Translations under genes and position numbers: made by a program | Part shown: positions 1-6,189 of the stretch, piece by piece | Layout: each line of letters opens with the position of its first letter | Position numbering within the stretch: position 1 is the first letter of the stretch | The notes under the pieces: generated by a model | What the model saw: the letters and a program-made list of their open reading frames with translations, nothing else | Database searches by the model: none | Told to the model about the DNA's origin: nothing | From: an uncultured Erysipelotrichaceae bacterium | Lineage (GTDB): Bacteria; Bacillota_I; Bacilli_A; RF39; UBA660 | Assembly: GCA_902795725.1 (NCBI GenBank) | Contig: CADBLY010000115.1 | Span: forward strand, 1 to 15,026 | Reading direction: 5' to 3' | Length of the DNA: 15,026 nucleotides

Positions 1-83
1 ATTCTTCTAATTCTTTCGAATCCTTGACCTTCCCCAACTTGTTTTACTTTTTTTTCGTTTTTTTCTTCTACTACTGTATTCAC
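1..83 (-). CDS. 5' part of small ORF, probable C-terminal glycyl-radical segment of a split NrdD (runs off the left edge)
   Basis: The first 27 codons are visible, from a GTG start at 83-81. A strong GGAGGTG ribosome site at 90-96 lies inside the nrdD stop region, 8 nt before the start if GGAGG is taken as the core. The peptide begins MNTVVEEKNEKKVKQ, continues VGEGQGFERIRRI and is then cut by the window edge. In E. coli-type class III ribonucleotide reductases the zinc site is followed by an arginine-rich lead-in (TRRTCGYLG) that carries the radical glycine. The GFERIRRI stretch fits that lead-in, and the upstream large ORF ends before it. I therefore infer that this is the detached C-terminal piece of NrdD. 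The radical glycine itself is not in the window. The ORF is in the same frame as nrdD, separated by one UAG plus four codons, so readthrough is formally possible, although the ribosome site favours separate initiation. An unrelated small protein, or an unusual NrdG N-terminus, is the alternative. Confidence 0.6.
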   Translation of the reverse strand, partial: MNTVVEEKNEKKVKQVGEGQGFERIRR

Positions 84-95
84 ACTATTCACCTC

Positions 96-2384
96 CTAAC
101 AACTACAATTCCACTGTTTAATAGTTTCAAAGTCGACTGCTTCGCCTTCTTTTCTACCACATCTTGGACAAACATCTTTAATAATTCCTACATATCCACA
201 TACCGGATCTCTATCTACAGGGTGGTTAATTGCACCATAACCAATTCCTTGTTCTTTCATAATTCTAACAACTCTTTCAAATGCATCTAGGTTTTCAGTT
301 GGATCTCCATCTAATTCAATGTATGAAATATGTCCAGCATTAGTTAATGCATGATATGGAGCTTCTAGCTTAATCTTATTGGCAATAGAGATATTGTAGT
401 ATACTGGCACATGGAAAGAGTTTGTATAGTATGGTCTATCGGTAATTCCTTTTAATTTGCCATATATAACTTTATCAATATTAGTAAATCTTCCTGATAA
501 TCCTTCAGCTGGTGTGGCTAAGCAGGTAAAGTTAAGATTATATTTATCACTATATTCATCACATTTTTTACGCATAAAACCTATTATTTCTAATCCTAGT
601 TTTTGAGCTTCAGCTGATTCTCCGTGATGTTTACCAATTAAGGCTTTTAAACATTCAGCTAGTCCAATAAAGCCAATTGATAATGTACCATGTTTTAATA
701 CTCTTCTTAATTTATCATTTGGTTTTAATCTTTCTGAATCCATCCATACACCTTGTCCTAGTAAGAATGGGAAGTTATATACTTTTTTATTACATTGAAT
801 GTCAAATCTTTCTAATAATTGATCTTTTACTAAATCCATTAAGTTTCCTAATTCTTCATAGAACCCATCTAAATCAGTTTTATCATTGTTAATAATTCCA
901 TGTTTAATACCAAGTCTTGGTAAGTTAATTGATGTAAATGATAAGTTCCCTCTTCCTGGAGTGATGGCTTTAGATGGATCAACATGATTTGCCATAACTC
1001 TTGTACGACATCCCATATATCCTACTTCTGTCCTATAATCATCTGGTTTATAATATTGTAGGTTGAATGGTGAATCTATAAATGAGAAGTTAGGAAACAA
1101 TCTTTTTGCTGACACACGACATGCTAATTTAAATAAGTCATAGTTTCGATCTTCTTTATTATAGTTAATACCTTCTTTTACTTTGAATATAGAAATTGGG
1201 AATATTGGTGTTTCTCCATGTCCTAATCCTGCTTCAACGGCTAGTAAATAATTTTTAACAACCATTCTTCCTTCGCTTGATGTACAAGTTCCAAAGTTAA
1301 TTGATGAGAATGGAACTTGCGCACCAGCACGCGAATGCATTGTATTTAAATTATGAACAAAAGCTTCCATAGCTTGATAAGTTATTTTATCAGTTTTAGC
1401 TAAGGCTTTATCATAAGCCATTTCGAATAATCTTTTTACTTCATTAGAATCTTTATAAAATCTTTCATAATCTGAAATATCAATATCAATACTATCTATT
1501 TTACCTATTTCTCTTTCTAGAATAGTAGTATTAATAAATTTACCAAATTCTGAATAGTCTAATAAATCAAATATAGTTTGTTTAAATTGTTTTCTAAATG
1601 TTTTTAATACACCAGGAGCAAGATAATGATCAAATGCTGGAATACTTTGTCCACCGTGTTGATCATTTTGATTAGATTGAACAACAATAGCAGCTAGAGC
1701 TGAATAACTCATAATATCATTAGGCTCTCTTAAATGTCCATGACCAGTTGAGAATCCATTTTTAAATATTTTATCTAAATCAAGTTGCATACAAGTTGTT
1801 GTACCCATAGGTAGAAAATCCAGATCATGAATATGAATATCACCATTTTCATGCGCATCAGCAAATTTTTTCTTCATTAAATATGATTTAGCAAATTCTT
1901 TGGATACTGTTGACCCAAATTGTAACATAGTACCCATAGCTGTATCACCATCAACATTAGCATTTTCTCTTTTTGAGTCATTTTCTAAAGCTGATTTCAT
2001 TCCTAGGTTTTCTAAACTCTTTTGGAATTTGTGCATACGCTTATCATCAAAGAAAGTTTCTCTTGATGCAGCTCTTCTTTCACGATAGCTTGAAAAAGCT
2101 TCGTAAACATCTGTATATCCTTTCTTTTTTAAAGTTTCTTCGATTAAGTCTTGAATTTGTTCAATCTTAATTTTTTCTGGATAATCTTTTTCTATTTTTT
2201 TCAAAACTCCATCTAAAACTTTACCAATATCTTTTTCATTATAAGGTTTATTTCCTTCTTCATCTTCAATATTAACATTATCAAAAGCTTTACCAATAGC
2301 TAAAGCTATTTTAGATTCATCAAAATCTACTTTTTTACCGTTTCTTTTAATAACGGTAATTAATTTTTCTTGTACATCTGTCAT
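96..2384 (-). CDS. nrdD: Anaerobic (class III) ribonucleoside-triphosphate reductase, large catalytic chain
   Basis: Class III reductase that makes dNTPs from NTPs without oxygen, using a glycyl radical installed by NrdG, in the cytoplasm. With the start chosen here it has 762 residues. An ATP-cone (residues about 7-98, beginning LITVIKRNGKKVDFDESKI) is the allosteric domain. The barrel follows, with HIHDLDF (184-190), Cys198 in TTTCMQLDL, the QNDQHGGQSIP loop (about 239-249), Cys459 in GYMGCRTRV and PGRGNLSFTSINLPR (476-490). Cys198 and Cys459 fit the two catalytic cysteines of the family. The C-terminus has Cys729, Cys739 and Cys742 of the zinc site and ends NCSC. The RRxCGYLG-like radical segment of E. 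coli NrdD is missing and seems to be supplied by the next ORF. The start is the ATG at 2384, because more upstream ATGs (2417, 2414) overlap the -10 box, and the AGAGG site lies 7 nt before 2384. The family call is certain; the split is inferred. Confidence 0.96.
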   Translation of the reverse strand: MTDVQEKLITVIKRNGKKVDFDESKIALAIGKAFDNVNIEDEEGNKPYNEKDIGKVLDGVLKKIEKDYPEKIKIEQIQDLIEETLKKKGYTDVYEAFSSYRERRAASRETFFDDKRMHKFQKSLENLGMKSALENDSKRENANVDGDTAMGTMLQFGSTVSKEFAKSYLMKKKFADAHENGDIHIHDLDFLPMGTTTCMQLDLDKIFKNGFSTGHGHLREPNDIMSYSALAAIVVQSNQNDQHGGQSIPAFDHYLAPGVLKTFRKQFKQTIFDLLDYSEFGKFINTTILEREIGKIDSIDIDISDYERFYKDSNEVKRLFEMAYDKALAKTDKITYQAMEAFVHNLNTMHSRAGAQVPFSSINFGTCTSSEGRMVVKNYLLAVEAGLGHGETPIFPISIFKVKEGINYNKEDRNYDLFKLACRVSAKRLFPNFSFIDSPFNLQYYKPDDYRTEVGYMGCRTRVMANHVDPSKAITPGRGNLSFTSINLPRLGIKHGIINNDKTDLDGFYEELGNLMDLVKDQLLERFDIQCNKKVYNFPFLLGQGVWMDSERLKPNDKLRRVLKHGTLSIGFIGLAECLKALIGKHHGESAEAQKLGLEIIGFMRKKCDEYSDKYNLNFTCLATPAEGLSGRFTNIDKVIYGKLKGITDRPYYTNSFHVPVYYNISIANKIKLEAPYHALTNAGHISYIELDGDPTENLDAFERVVRIMKEQGIGYGAINHPVDRDPVCGYVGIIKDVCPRCGRKEGEAVDFETIKQWNCSC

Positions 2385-2391
2385 ACTCATA

Positions 2392-2397
2392 CCTCTT
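2392..2397 (-). promoter_or_regulatory. Ribosome binding site deciding the nrdD start
   Basis: AAGAGG lies 7 nt upstream of the ATG at 2384-2382 but only 1 nt from the ATG at 2390-2388. The longer reading frame beginning at 2417 starts inside the -10 box, so it cannot be on the transcript. The site therefore selects the start with N-terminus MTDVQEKL. Confidence 0.7.
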
Positions 2398-2415
2398 CTC
2401 TCTACGTTCGACATC

Positions 2416-2445
2416 ATTGTAGCATGTATTTAAAATAGCTGTCAA
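2416..2445 (-). promoter_or_regulatory. Sigma-A promoter of nrdD
   Basis: A perfect TTGACA (2445-2440) is followed after 18 nt by TACAAT (2421-2416), which matches five of six -10 positions. Transcription should start near 2409, giving a leader of about 25 nt. On the transcribed strand the 150 nt upstream are full of A-tracts, which could act as an UP-like element. I found no convincing pair of NrdR boxes. Confidence 0.8.
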
Positions 2446-2621
2446 TACTTTTTTGCTATTTTTTTAATTTTTTGCAATTATTTTACCTTTGACTTTACAT
2501 TTTATTTTCACTTTTTTTAGAAATTGATTTTTTTGTTTTTTTATTTTTTTTAAGTTTTTTTATCACTGAATTTTTACGTTTTTTTGTAGTTTTCCTTTAT
2601 ATTTCAACGAAATACAGTGTT

Positions 2622-2633
2622 TTTGTGCACAAA
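2622..2633. repeat. Perfect 12-bp palindrome TTTGTGCACAAA
   Basis: TTTGTGCACAAA is its own reverse complement and holds the most GC-rich core in the surrounding A/T tract. It lies about 180 bp upstream of the nrdD -35 box and just beyond the mutM terminator. It could be an operator or chance; its distance from both genes makes a simple repressor role unlikely. Confidence 0.45.
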
Positions 2634-2654
2634 GAGTGAATTTTTAAAAAAAAC

Positions 2655-2681
2655 AAAAAAAACAAATTTCATGAAAATCCG
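2655..2681 (-). terminator. Probable intrinsic terminator of mutM
   Basis: On the minus strand CGGATTT pairs with AAATTTG, including two G-U pairs, around a TCATG loop. It is followed by eight T, one G and eight more T. The hairpin is weak but the T tract is long. It starts about 50 nt after the mutM stop codon, and no gene on this strand begins before the nrdD promoter. Confidence 0.45.
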
Positions 2682-2731
2682 TTTTTTATATTTTTTAATT
2701 TTAAATAATTTTACTATTTGTGAACATATGT

Positions 2732-3550
2732 TTATTTTTGGCACTTTGGACAATAGTATGTTCCACGTCCATTTACTTTAATTTTAACTATTATTTCACC
2801 ACAACTTGGACATTTTTCTTTTTCATGATTATGAACGAGTAAATTATTTTGAAATCTTCCGTGTACTCCTTCGCTTGATTCATAACTTCTAATGGTTGTG
2901 CCACCCATTTTAATTGCCTGGTTTAATATATCCTTAGTGTGTTTAATAATATCATTTAATTCACTATCGCATAAATTACAACCTTTTTTTAAAGGATTAA
3001 TATGACTTAAAAATAGTATTTCATCGGCATAGATATTACCTATACCGGTAATTATAGATTGATCAAGTAATAGAGTTTTTATAGGTAATTTCTTGTTTTT
3101 ATATTTTTCTTTTAAATAGAAGCTTGTTAAATTTTTATCCCATGGTTCTAATCCTAATTCATTTAAGGGTTTTGTTTTATATACTTTGTCTTTTTCAATT
3201 AAATGTATTTTCCCAAATTTACGAGTATCGTGATATCTTAGTGTCTTATGATCATCAAGGTTAAAGATAATATGTTCATGTTTTAAAATAGGTTCATTAC
3301 TTTTTAAAAAGTACTTTCCTTCCATTCTTAGATGACTTAACATATAATAATCATCTAACTCAAACATTAACCATTTACCTTTTCTTTTAATATCTATAAT
3401 AATTTGTCCTTTTATTTTTTCTTTAAATTCTAAAGATGTAGGATGTTCAATTATATTATTAAAATTTATATCTACACTATTAATTTTTCTACCTAATACT
3501 AAAGATTTTAAAGTTCTTCTAACTGTTTCCACTTCTGGTAATTCTGGCAT
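2732..3550 (-). CDS. mutM: Formamidopyrimidine-DNA glycosylase (base-excision repair of oxidised purines)
   Basis: A bifunctional glycosylase/AP lyase that removes 8-oxoguanine and formamidopyrimidines from DNA. The 272-residue product begins MPELPEVETV, where Pro2 is the Schiff-base nucleophile and Glu3 assists, so the start must be the ATG at 3550 and not the frame's earlier start at 3580. GGAAGTG precedes it at about 6-8 nt spacing. Further family marks are KRKGKWLMFEL, the HLRMEGKY segment, the helix-two-turn-helix QSIITGIGNIYADEIL and a C-terminal zinc finger with Cys247, Cys250, Cys267 and Cys270 and the conserved Arg262 in NGRGTYYC. All key residues are present and the length is normal. 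It is probably transcribed alone: the preceding unit ends in a terminator at 3581-3627, and a weak TATAAT lies just before it. In Bacilli mutM often sits with polA and coaE, so its place here is different. Confidence 0.97.
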   Translation of the reverse strand: MPELPEVETVRRTLKSLVLGRKINSVDINFNNIIEHPTSLEFKEKIKGQIIIDIKRKGKWLMFELDDYYMLSHLRMEGKYFLKSNEPILKHEHIIFNLDDHKTLRYHDTRKFGKIHLIEKDKVYKTKPLNELGLEPWDKNLTSFYLKEKYKNKKLPIKTLLLDQSIITGIGNIYADEILFLSHINPLKKGCNLCDSELNDIIKHTKDILNQAIKMGGTTIRSYESSEGVHGRFQNNLLVHNHEKEKCPSCGEIIVKIKVNGRGTYYCPKCQK

Positions 3551-3568
3551 ATTATCACTTCCAAAACT

Positions 3569-3574
3569 ATTATA
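3569..3574 (-). promoter_or_regulatory. Possible -10 box for mutM
   Basis: TATAAT lies 18 nt upstream of the mutM ATG, after the terminator of the preceding operon. No good -35 hexamer is visible at the right distance. A start point 7 nt downstream would fall in the ribosome site, giving a very short leader. The location is logical but the match is partial. Confidence 0.3.
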
Positions 3575-3580
3575 TAACAA

Positions 3581-3627
3581 AATAAAAAGAAAAAGAAGAA
3601 TTAATCTTCAAAGATTTATAATTCTTC
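3581..3627 (-). terminator. Intrinsic terminator of the polyphosphate polymerase/DUF4956 operon, overlapping the stop codon
   Basis: On the minus strand GAAGAATT (3627-3620) pairs with AATTCTTC (3602-3595). Inside, AATCT pairs with AGATT around a TTGA loop. TTTTTCTTTTTATTTT follows. The TAA stop codon at 3618-3616 lies at the bulge between the two helices, so the hairpin uses the last codons of the gene. Confidence 0.8.
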
Positions 3628-4287
3628 TTCTGTAGTTTGTTTAGATAATATTATTTTTAAATTACCATTTTTTACTCTTAATTCATCTATGAATTCTTTT
3701 TCATTAATTCCTTTTTTGAGTTTGAGTGAATAATCTATTTGAAAGATACTACCCATATTAACAGTCTTAACTTTTAATAGTTCTATTTTAGTTGTATATT
3801 TTTTAAAGATATCATTAAACACTTCAGTGTAATCATTATCTTCAGCTAACATTATTTTTAGAATTCGATCTTGAGAATTGGTTTCGCCTAGTTTAGAATG
3901 CGATAGAATAATGAGTAAAAGGCATACAATAAAAGTTAGAAGTATCGCTAAATAGATAAAACCCGTTCCAAGCGCTAAACCTACTACCATAGCAAAGAAA
4001 ACACTTGCTATTTCCCTTGAATTACCAGGTAGACTTCTAAAGCGAATAAGGCTAAATGCCCCTAGTATAGCTACACTTGTTCCTAAATTACCATTAACAA
4101 GCATTATTACAATTTGAACAAGCAAAGGTAATATAGCGAGAGTAATAGTTAAATTCTTTGTATGTTTTGTTGTTTTAGTATGTATTAGTGCGATTACAAG
4201 ACCTAAAACAATAGCTATTAATCCGCTTATAATAATTGATTGATCATTAAATGATCCATTACTTGTTATATTATTTAATACGCTCAT
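3616..4287 (-). CDS. DUF4956 family membrane protein paired with a polyphosphate polymerase
   Basis: A 223-residue integral membrane protein of the DUF4956 family, with no established biochemical function. Hydrophobic helices lie at about residues 17-36, 46-65 and 92-130, followed by a soluble C-terminal domain (about 131-223) with an alternating strand/helix pattern. The family signature GAFSLIRFRSLPG (76-88), with two arginines in a loop between helices, is followed by the conserved REIASVFFAMVVGLALG segment. The start is the ATG at 4287, with GGAGG 7 nt upstream; the GTG two codons earlier is too close to that site. The ATG overlaps the TGA of the upstream VTC-domain gene (ATGA), indicating translational coupling. 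DUF4956 proteins are known as frequent neighbours of VTC-type enzymes, so a joint job at the membrane (anchoring, channelling or sensing polyphosphate) is a reasonable inference, not shown here. Confidence 0.9.
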   Translation of the reverse strand: MSVLNNITSNGSFNDQSIIISGLIAIVLGLVIALIHTKTTKHTKNLTITLAILPLLVQIVIMLVNGNLGTSVAILGAFSLIRFRSLPGNSREIASVFFAMVVGLALGTGFIYLAILLTFIVCLLLIILSHSKLGETNSQDRILKIMLAEDNDYTEVFNDIFKKYTTKIELLKVKTVNMGSIFQIDYSLKLKKGINEKEFIDELRVKNGNLKIILSKQTTEEEL

Positions 4288-4970
4288 AAACACGCCTCCA
4301 AAACTTGTTTTTCATATATTTTACCATATTTTGAGAAAGATATGGGATATATTTGTAATTTAGATAATATATCACAAAACCAAAGTGGCATAGCATTAAT
4401 ACATTTTACTTCCATAATATATTCATCTTTATCTAATAGATATTCACCATAATCGCCACTATCTAGTCGTAAATCAGTTGTTCGACTTCTTATATTGTAG
4501 TCAAAGGTTAAACGAAAATGATTATCTACCCCAGCGTAAGAGTAACGATCATACGCTAAATAAAGAGATGGTTTTAAATTATATTTTTTAAAACAATAAT
4601 CTATTTCTTTCATTATCTGCTTATTTATATATTTATGATTATCTAAGTAATCATAAGCACTTTTTAAAGTAAGAGTTTCTCTTCTTTTATAGACAATTCC
4701 AGAATATTTCTTTTTTATTTCGAAGAATACTTCATCATTTAATTTAGGTATTCCATAACTTCTTAGTCGTATTTTTTCTTTGTATATAGGTTTTTCTAAA
4801 GAATTAATTATTAGATTATTATTATTATCATCAAAATAAAGATTACATATAGTTGTTTTATAATATTTATCTTTTTTTAAATATTTTTTTATTTGTTTTA
4901 ATATTTCTTGATATTGTTCTTTATTAATAAGATATTTTTTTTCTACTCTTTTAAATATTTTTTGAACCAT
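4284..4970 (-). CDS. VTC-domain polyphosphate polymerase
   Basis: A 228-residue protein made almost entirely of the VTC domain, the tunnel-fold ATP-dependent polyphosphate polymerase known from yeast Vtc4. Basic and acidic residues expected to line the tunnel are visible: RVEKKY (8-13), KIRLR (66-70), FEIKKK (83-88), YKRRETL (94-100), AYDRYSY (139-145), FRLTFD (152-157), the glutamate in YIMEVK (Glu187) and SFSKYGKIYE (211-220). No SPX domain and no transmembrane segment are present, so membrane attachment would have to come from the partner DUF4956 protein, whose start codon overlaps this stop. The start at 4970 is preceded by AGGTGG. The likely product, inorganic polyphosphate from ATP, is established for the family and inferred here. 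Bacterial VTC-domain proteins are sometimes paired instead with CotH-like kinases; none is seen. Confidence 0.9.
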   Translation of the reverse strand: MVQKIFKRVEKKYLINKEQYQEILKQIKKYLKKDKYYKTTICNLYFDDNNNNLIINSLEKPIYKEKIRLRSYGIPKLNDEVFFEIKKKYSGIVYKRRETLTLKSAYDYLDNHKYINKQIMKEIDYCFKKYNLKPSLYLAYDRYSYAGVDNHFRLTFDYNIRSRTTDLRLDSGDYGEYLLDKDEYIMEVKCINAMPLWFCDILSKLQIYPISFSKYGKIYEKQVLEACL

Positions 4971-5011
4971 ACTACCACCTATACTTAATCATTTGCTTAA
5001 TGACAGTTAGT

Positions 5012-5040
5012 ATTATAGCGTTTTTTTTTAATTTTGGCAA
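5012..5040 (-). promoter_or_regulatory. Promoter of the VTC/DUF4956 operon
   Basis: TTGCCA (5040-5035), five of six to consensus, is spaced 17 nt from a perfect TATAAT (5017-5012). Transcription should begin near 5005, giving a leader of about 35 nt. It follows the terminator of the pilin-like gene. Confidence 0.8.
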
Positions 5041-5064
5041 CATTATTTAAAAACATTATTTAAA
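5039..5064. repeat. 13-bp tandem direct repeat AACATTATTTAAA x2
   Basis: Two exact adjacent copies (5039-5051 and 5052-5064) lie directly upstream of, and touch, the -35 box of the VTC operon promoter. They could be a small slippage product, or the A/T-rich upstream part of the promoter. Confidence 0.7.
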
Positions 5065-5072
5065 AAAAATTG

Positions 5073-5101
5073 TAAAAACAAAGCTAGGGTTAGCTTTGTT
5101 T
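5073..5101 (-). terminator. Intrinsic terminator of the pilin-like gene, overlapping its stop codon
   Basis: On the minus strand AACAAAGCTA (5100-5091) pairs perfectly with TAGCTTTGTT (5086-5077) around an ACCC loop; one more A-T pair extends it outward. T residues run from the end of the stem into the downstream sequence. The TAA stop (5092-5090) straddles stem and loop. Confidence 0.8.
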
Positions 5102-6064
5102 AATAGCAGATTTATAAATATTAATTACAGGGCGAACTGGTCCACACCCCCAAGTATTAAAAAACTTATTACAGCAAGTTACATAGCCCTGCGACATAAT
5201 GCGAGCATGAGCTCCATGACCGTGAACATCCATAAGCCAATATGAATGATTACCATCTGTTGTTTGTAGCCAATCAGGTGCTCCTTCTAATGCATAGATA
5301 TATTCAGCATTAGGTTTTGATGTATCAAAATTCAGATTTTGAAGATCATTTATGCTTAACAATCTTGCACTATATCCGTCTATAGTTTTAAGTTCATTAT
5401 TTTTAAAAGTTGTGGTTGCCCATTTATCTACTTCGGTTTTGACTTTTGAATCACCATATTGGATATCACATCCTTCATAGTGATAACTACCATTAAAAAA
5501 TCCACATGTTTCACTATTATAATATGGTACACTAGCAATTTGTTTATCTTTTAAGGCAACTACATAATCTTCTTCTGTTTCACTATTTTTTATCACTCTA
5601 TATGTATCATTATTAATCGTTATAATATCGCCTATTTTATAGTCATATATTATTTCTCGTGTCAATTTACCATAACTATATGAATACTGATATTTTGATA
5701 TTTGATGATGATTACTATCAATTATTTTACAATATCTTAAAACTAGTTTCCCATCTATCAAATTTGAAGTTTCTAAATTATCATTAGTGGTAGTATCATA
5801 TTTACATTCTATATTATTTCCATTATATTCTATTTTGTTCTTAGTTTCGCTTAGAAGAATAAAACTATCATTAACTTTGTTCATATTATCCATAGCTATA
5901 TAATTTTCTAATGATTTAGCATATGATATTATACTTTTTTTATAGGAATTTTCTCTTGCAGTATTAATTATATTTTTAATAATTGGCACAGCTATAAGCG
6001 TAATTATAATCAGTATGATAATTACTGCTAATAATTCTATTAATGTAAAGCCTTTGTTCTTCAT
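5090..6064 (-). CDS. Prepilin-like secreted/surface protein with type IV pilin N-terminus and large cysteine-containing C-terminal region
   Basis: A 324-residue protein with a textbook class III prepilin leader: MKNKG, cleavage before Phe6 in FTLIE (Glu10 is the conserved +5 glutamate), then one hydrophobic helix (about 11-30) and a helical stalk (about 31-60). A prepilin peptidase would remove the first five residues. The remaining 260 residues are far longer than a normal pseudopilin. They include a YKIGDIITINNDTYRVI module (142-158), cysteines at 87, 112, 187, 199, 297, 298 and 307 that could form disulfides outside the cell, and a C-terminal HSYWLMDVHGHGAHARIM...GPVRPVINIYKSAI segment resembling the end of DUF6273-like surface domains; that likeness is pattern-based. 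The start at 6064 follows GAGGTG; the earlier start at 6124 lies upstream of the promoter. It has its own promoter and terminator, with no pilus assembly genes nearby. A paralogous C-terminus occurs at 14988-15026. Confidence 0.9.
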   Translation of the reverse strand: MKNKGFTLIELLAVIIILIIITLIAVPIIKNIINTARENSYKKSIISYAKSLENYIAMDNMNKVNDSFILLSETKNKIEYNGNNIECKYDTTTNDNLETSNLIDGKLVLRYCKIIDSNHHQISKYQYSYSYGKLTREIIYDYKIGDIITINNDTYRVIKNSETEEDYVVALKDKQIASVPYYNSETCGFFNGSYHYEGCDIQYGDSKVKTEVDKWATTTFKNNELKTIDGYSARLLSINDLQNLNFDTSKPNAEYIYALEGAPDWLQTTDGNHSYWLMDVHGHGAHARIMSQGYVTCCNKFFNTWGCGPVRPVINIYKSAIKQS

Positions 6065-6079
6065 ATCTACACCTCTATT

Positions 6080-6108
6080 ATTATAATAATACATATATGC
6101 CTTGTCAA
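6080..6108 (-). promoter_or_regulatory. Consensus sigma-A promoter of the pilin-like gene (promoter 1)
   Basis: A perfect TTGACA (6108-6103) and a perfect TATAAT (6085-6080) are separated by exactly 17 nt, the ideal arrangement. Transcription would start near 6073, at the ribosome site AGAGGTG (6076-6070), so the leader would be only about 10 nt. A second overlapping promoter uses the upstream copy of TTGACA. Confidence 0.85.
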
Positions 6109-6115
6109 TTGTCAA
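6086..6115 (-). promoter_or_regulatory. Overlapping second promoter of the pilin-like gene (promoter 2)
   Basis: A second perfect TTGACA (6115-6110) lies 7 nt upstream of the first, as part of a direct repeat TTGACAA/TTGACAA. With 18-nt spacing it reaches TATTAT (6091-6086). This would start transcription about 6 nt further upstream and keep the complete ribosome site on the transcript. Confidence 0.55.
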
Positions 6116-6160
6116 TACTATCAAAATTATTAATTGTTTAATTTAAGCTTAGTATAGGGC

Positions 6161-6189
6161 AAAAAAGACAAGATTATCGGTCTTGTCTT
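6161..6189 (-). terminator. Intrinsic terminator of the lepA...LtaS-like operon, with the stop codon in its loop
   Basis: On the minus strand AAGACAAGA (6189-6181) pairs with TCTTGTCTT (6173-6165) around a 7-nt loop that contains the TAA stop codon (6176-6174). TTTT follows. Confidence 0.85.

Larger units (their letters stand above)
2418..2731. other. 314-bp intergenic region between mutM and nrdD, rich in A/T tracts
   Basis: The longest gene-free stretch in the window. It contains the nrdD promoter at its left end and a probable mutM terminator (2655-2681). Between them is a strongly asymmetric tract, T-rich on the plus strand from about 2450 to 2590, and a 12-bp perfect palindrome at 2622-2633. 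I see no RNA gene and no credible coding sequence; a 36-codon plus-strand frame beginning at 2671 has no ribosome site and runs into mutM. Confidence 0.6.

Noticed and set aside
24..290. Plus-strand open frames over nrdD, mutM, lepA and rpmF (for example 24-290, 677-892, 11123-11305, 12609-12842)
   Set aside because: They lie opposite strongly conserved genes, lack ribosome sites and have low-complexity hydrophobic translations typical of antisense shadows.
2384..2417. An earlier nrdD start that would add 11 residues (MMSNVERRGMS)
   Set aside because: Its ATG codons overlap the TACAAT -10 box of the nrdD promoter and would lie upstream of the transcript start; the ribosome site fits the ATG at 2384.
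2600..2616. NrdR-box-like sequence (minus strand ACACTGTATTTCGT) upstream of nrdD
   Set aside because: NrdR sites come as a pair about three helical turns apart; no second box is present at that distance and the site is about 170 bp from the -35 box.
2671..2781. Short plus-strand ORF of about 36 codons starting in the mutM-nrdD gap
   Set aside because: It has no ribosome site, begins inside the mutM terminator hairpin and ends within mutM coding sequence on the other strand.
6064..6124. An earlier start for the pilin-like protein adding 20 residues
   Set aside because: The added codons cover the consensus promoter, and a prepilin leader should begin shortly before KGFTLIE.
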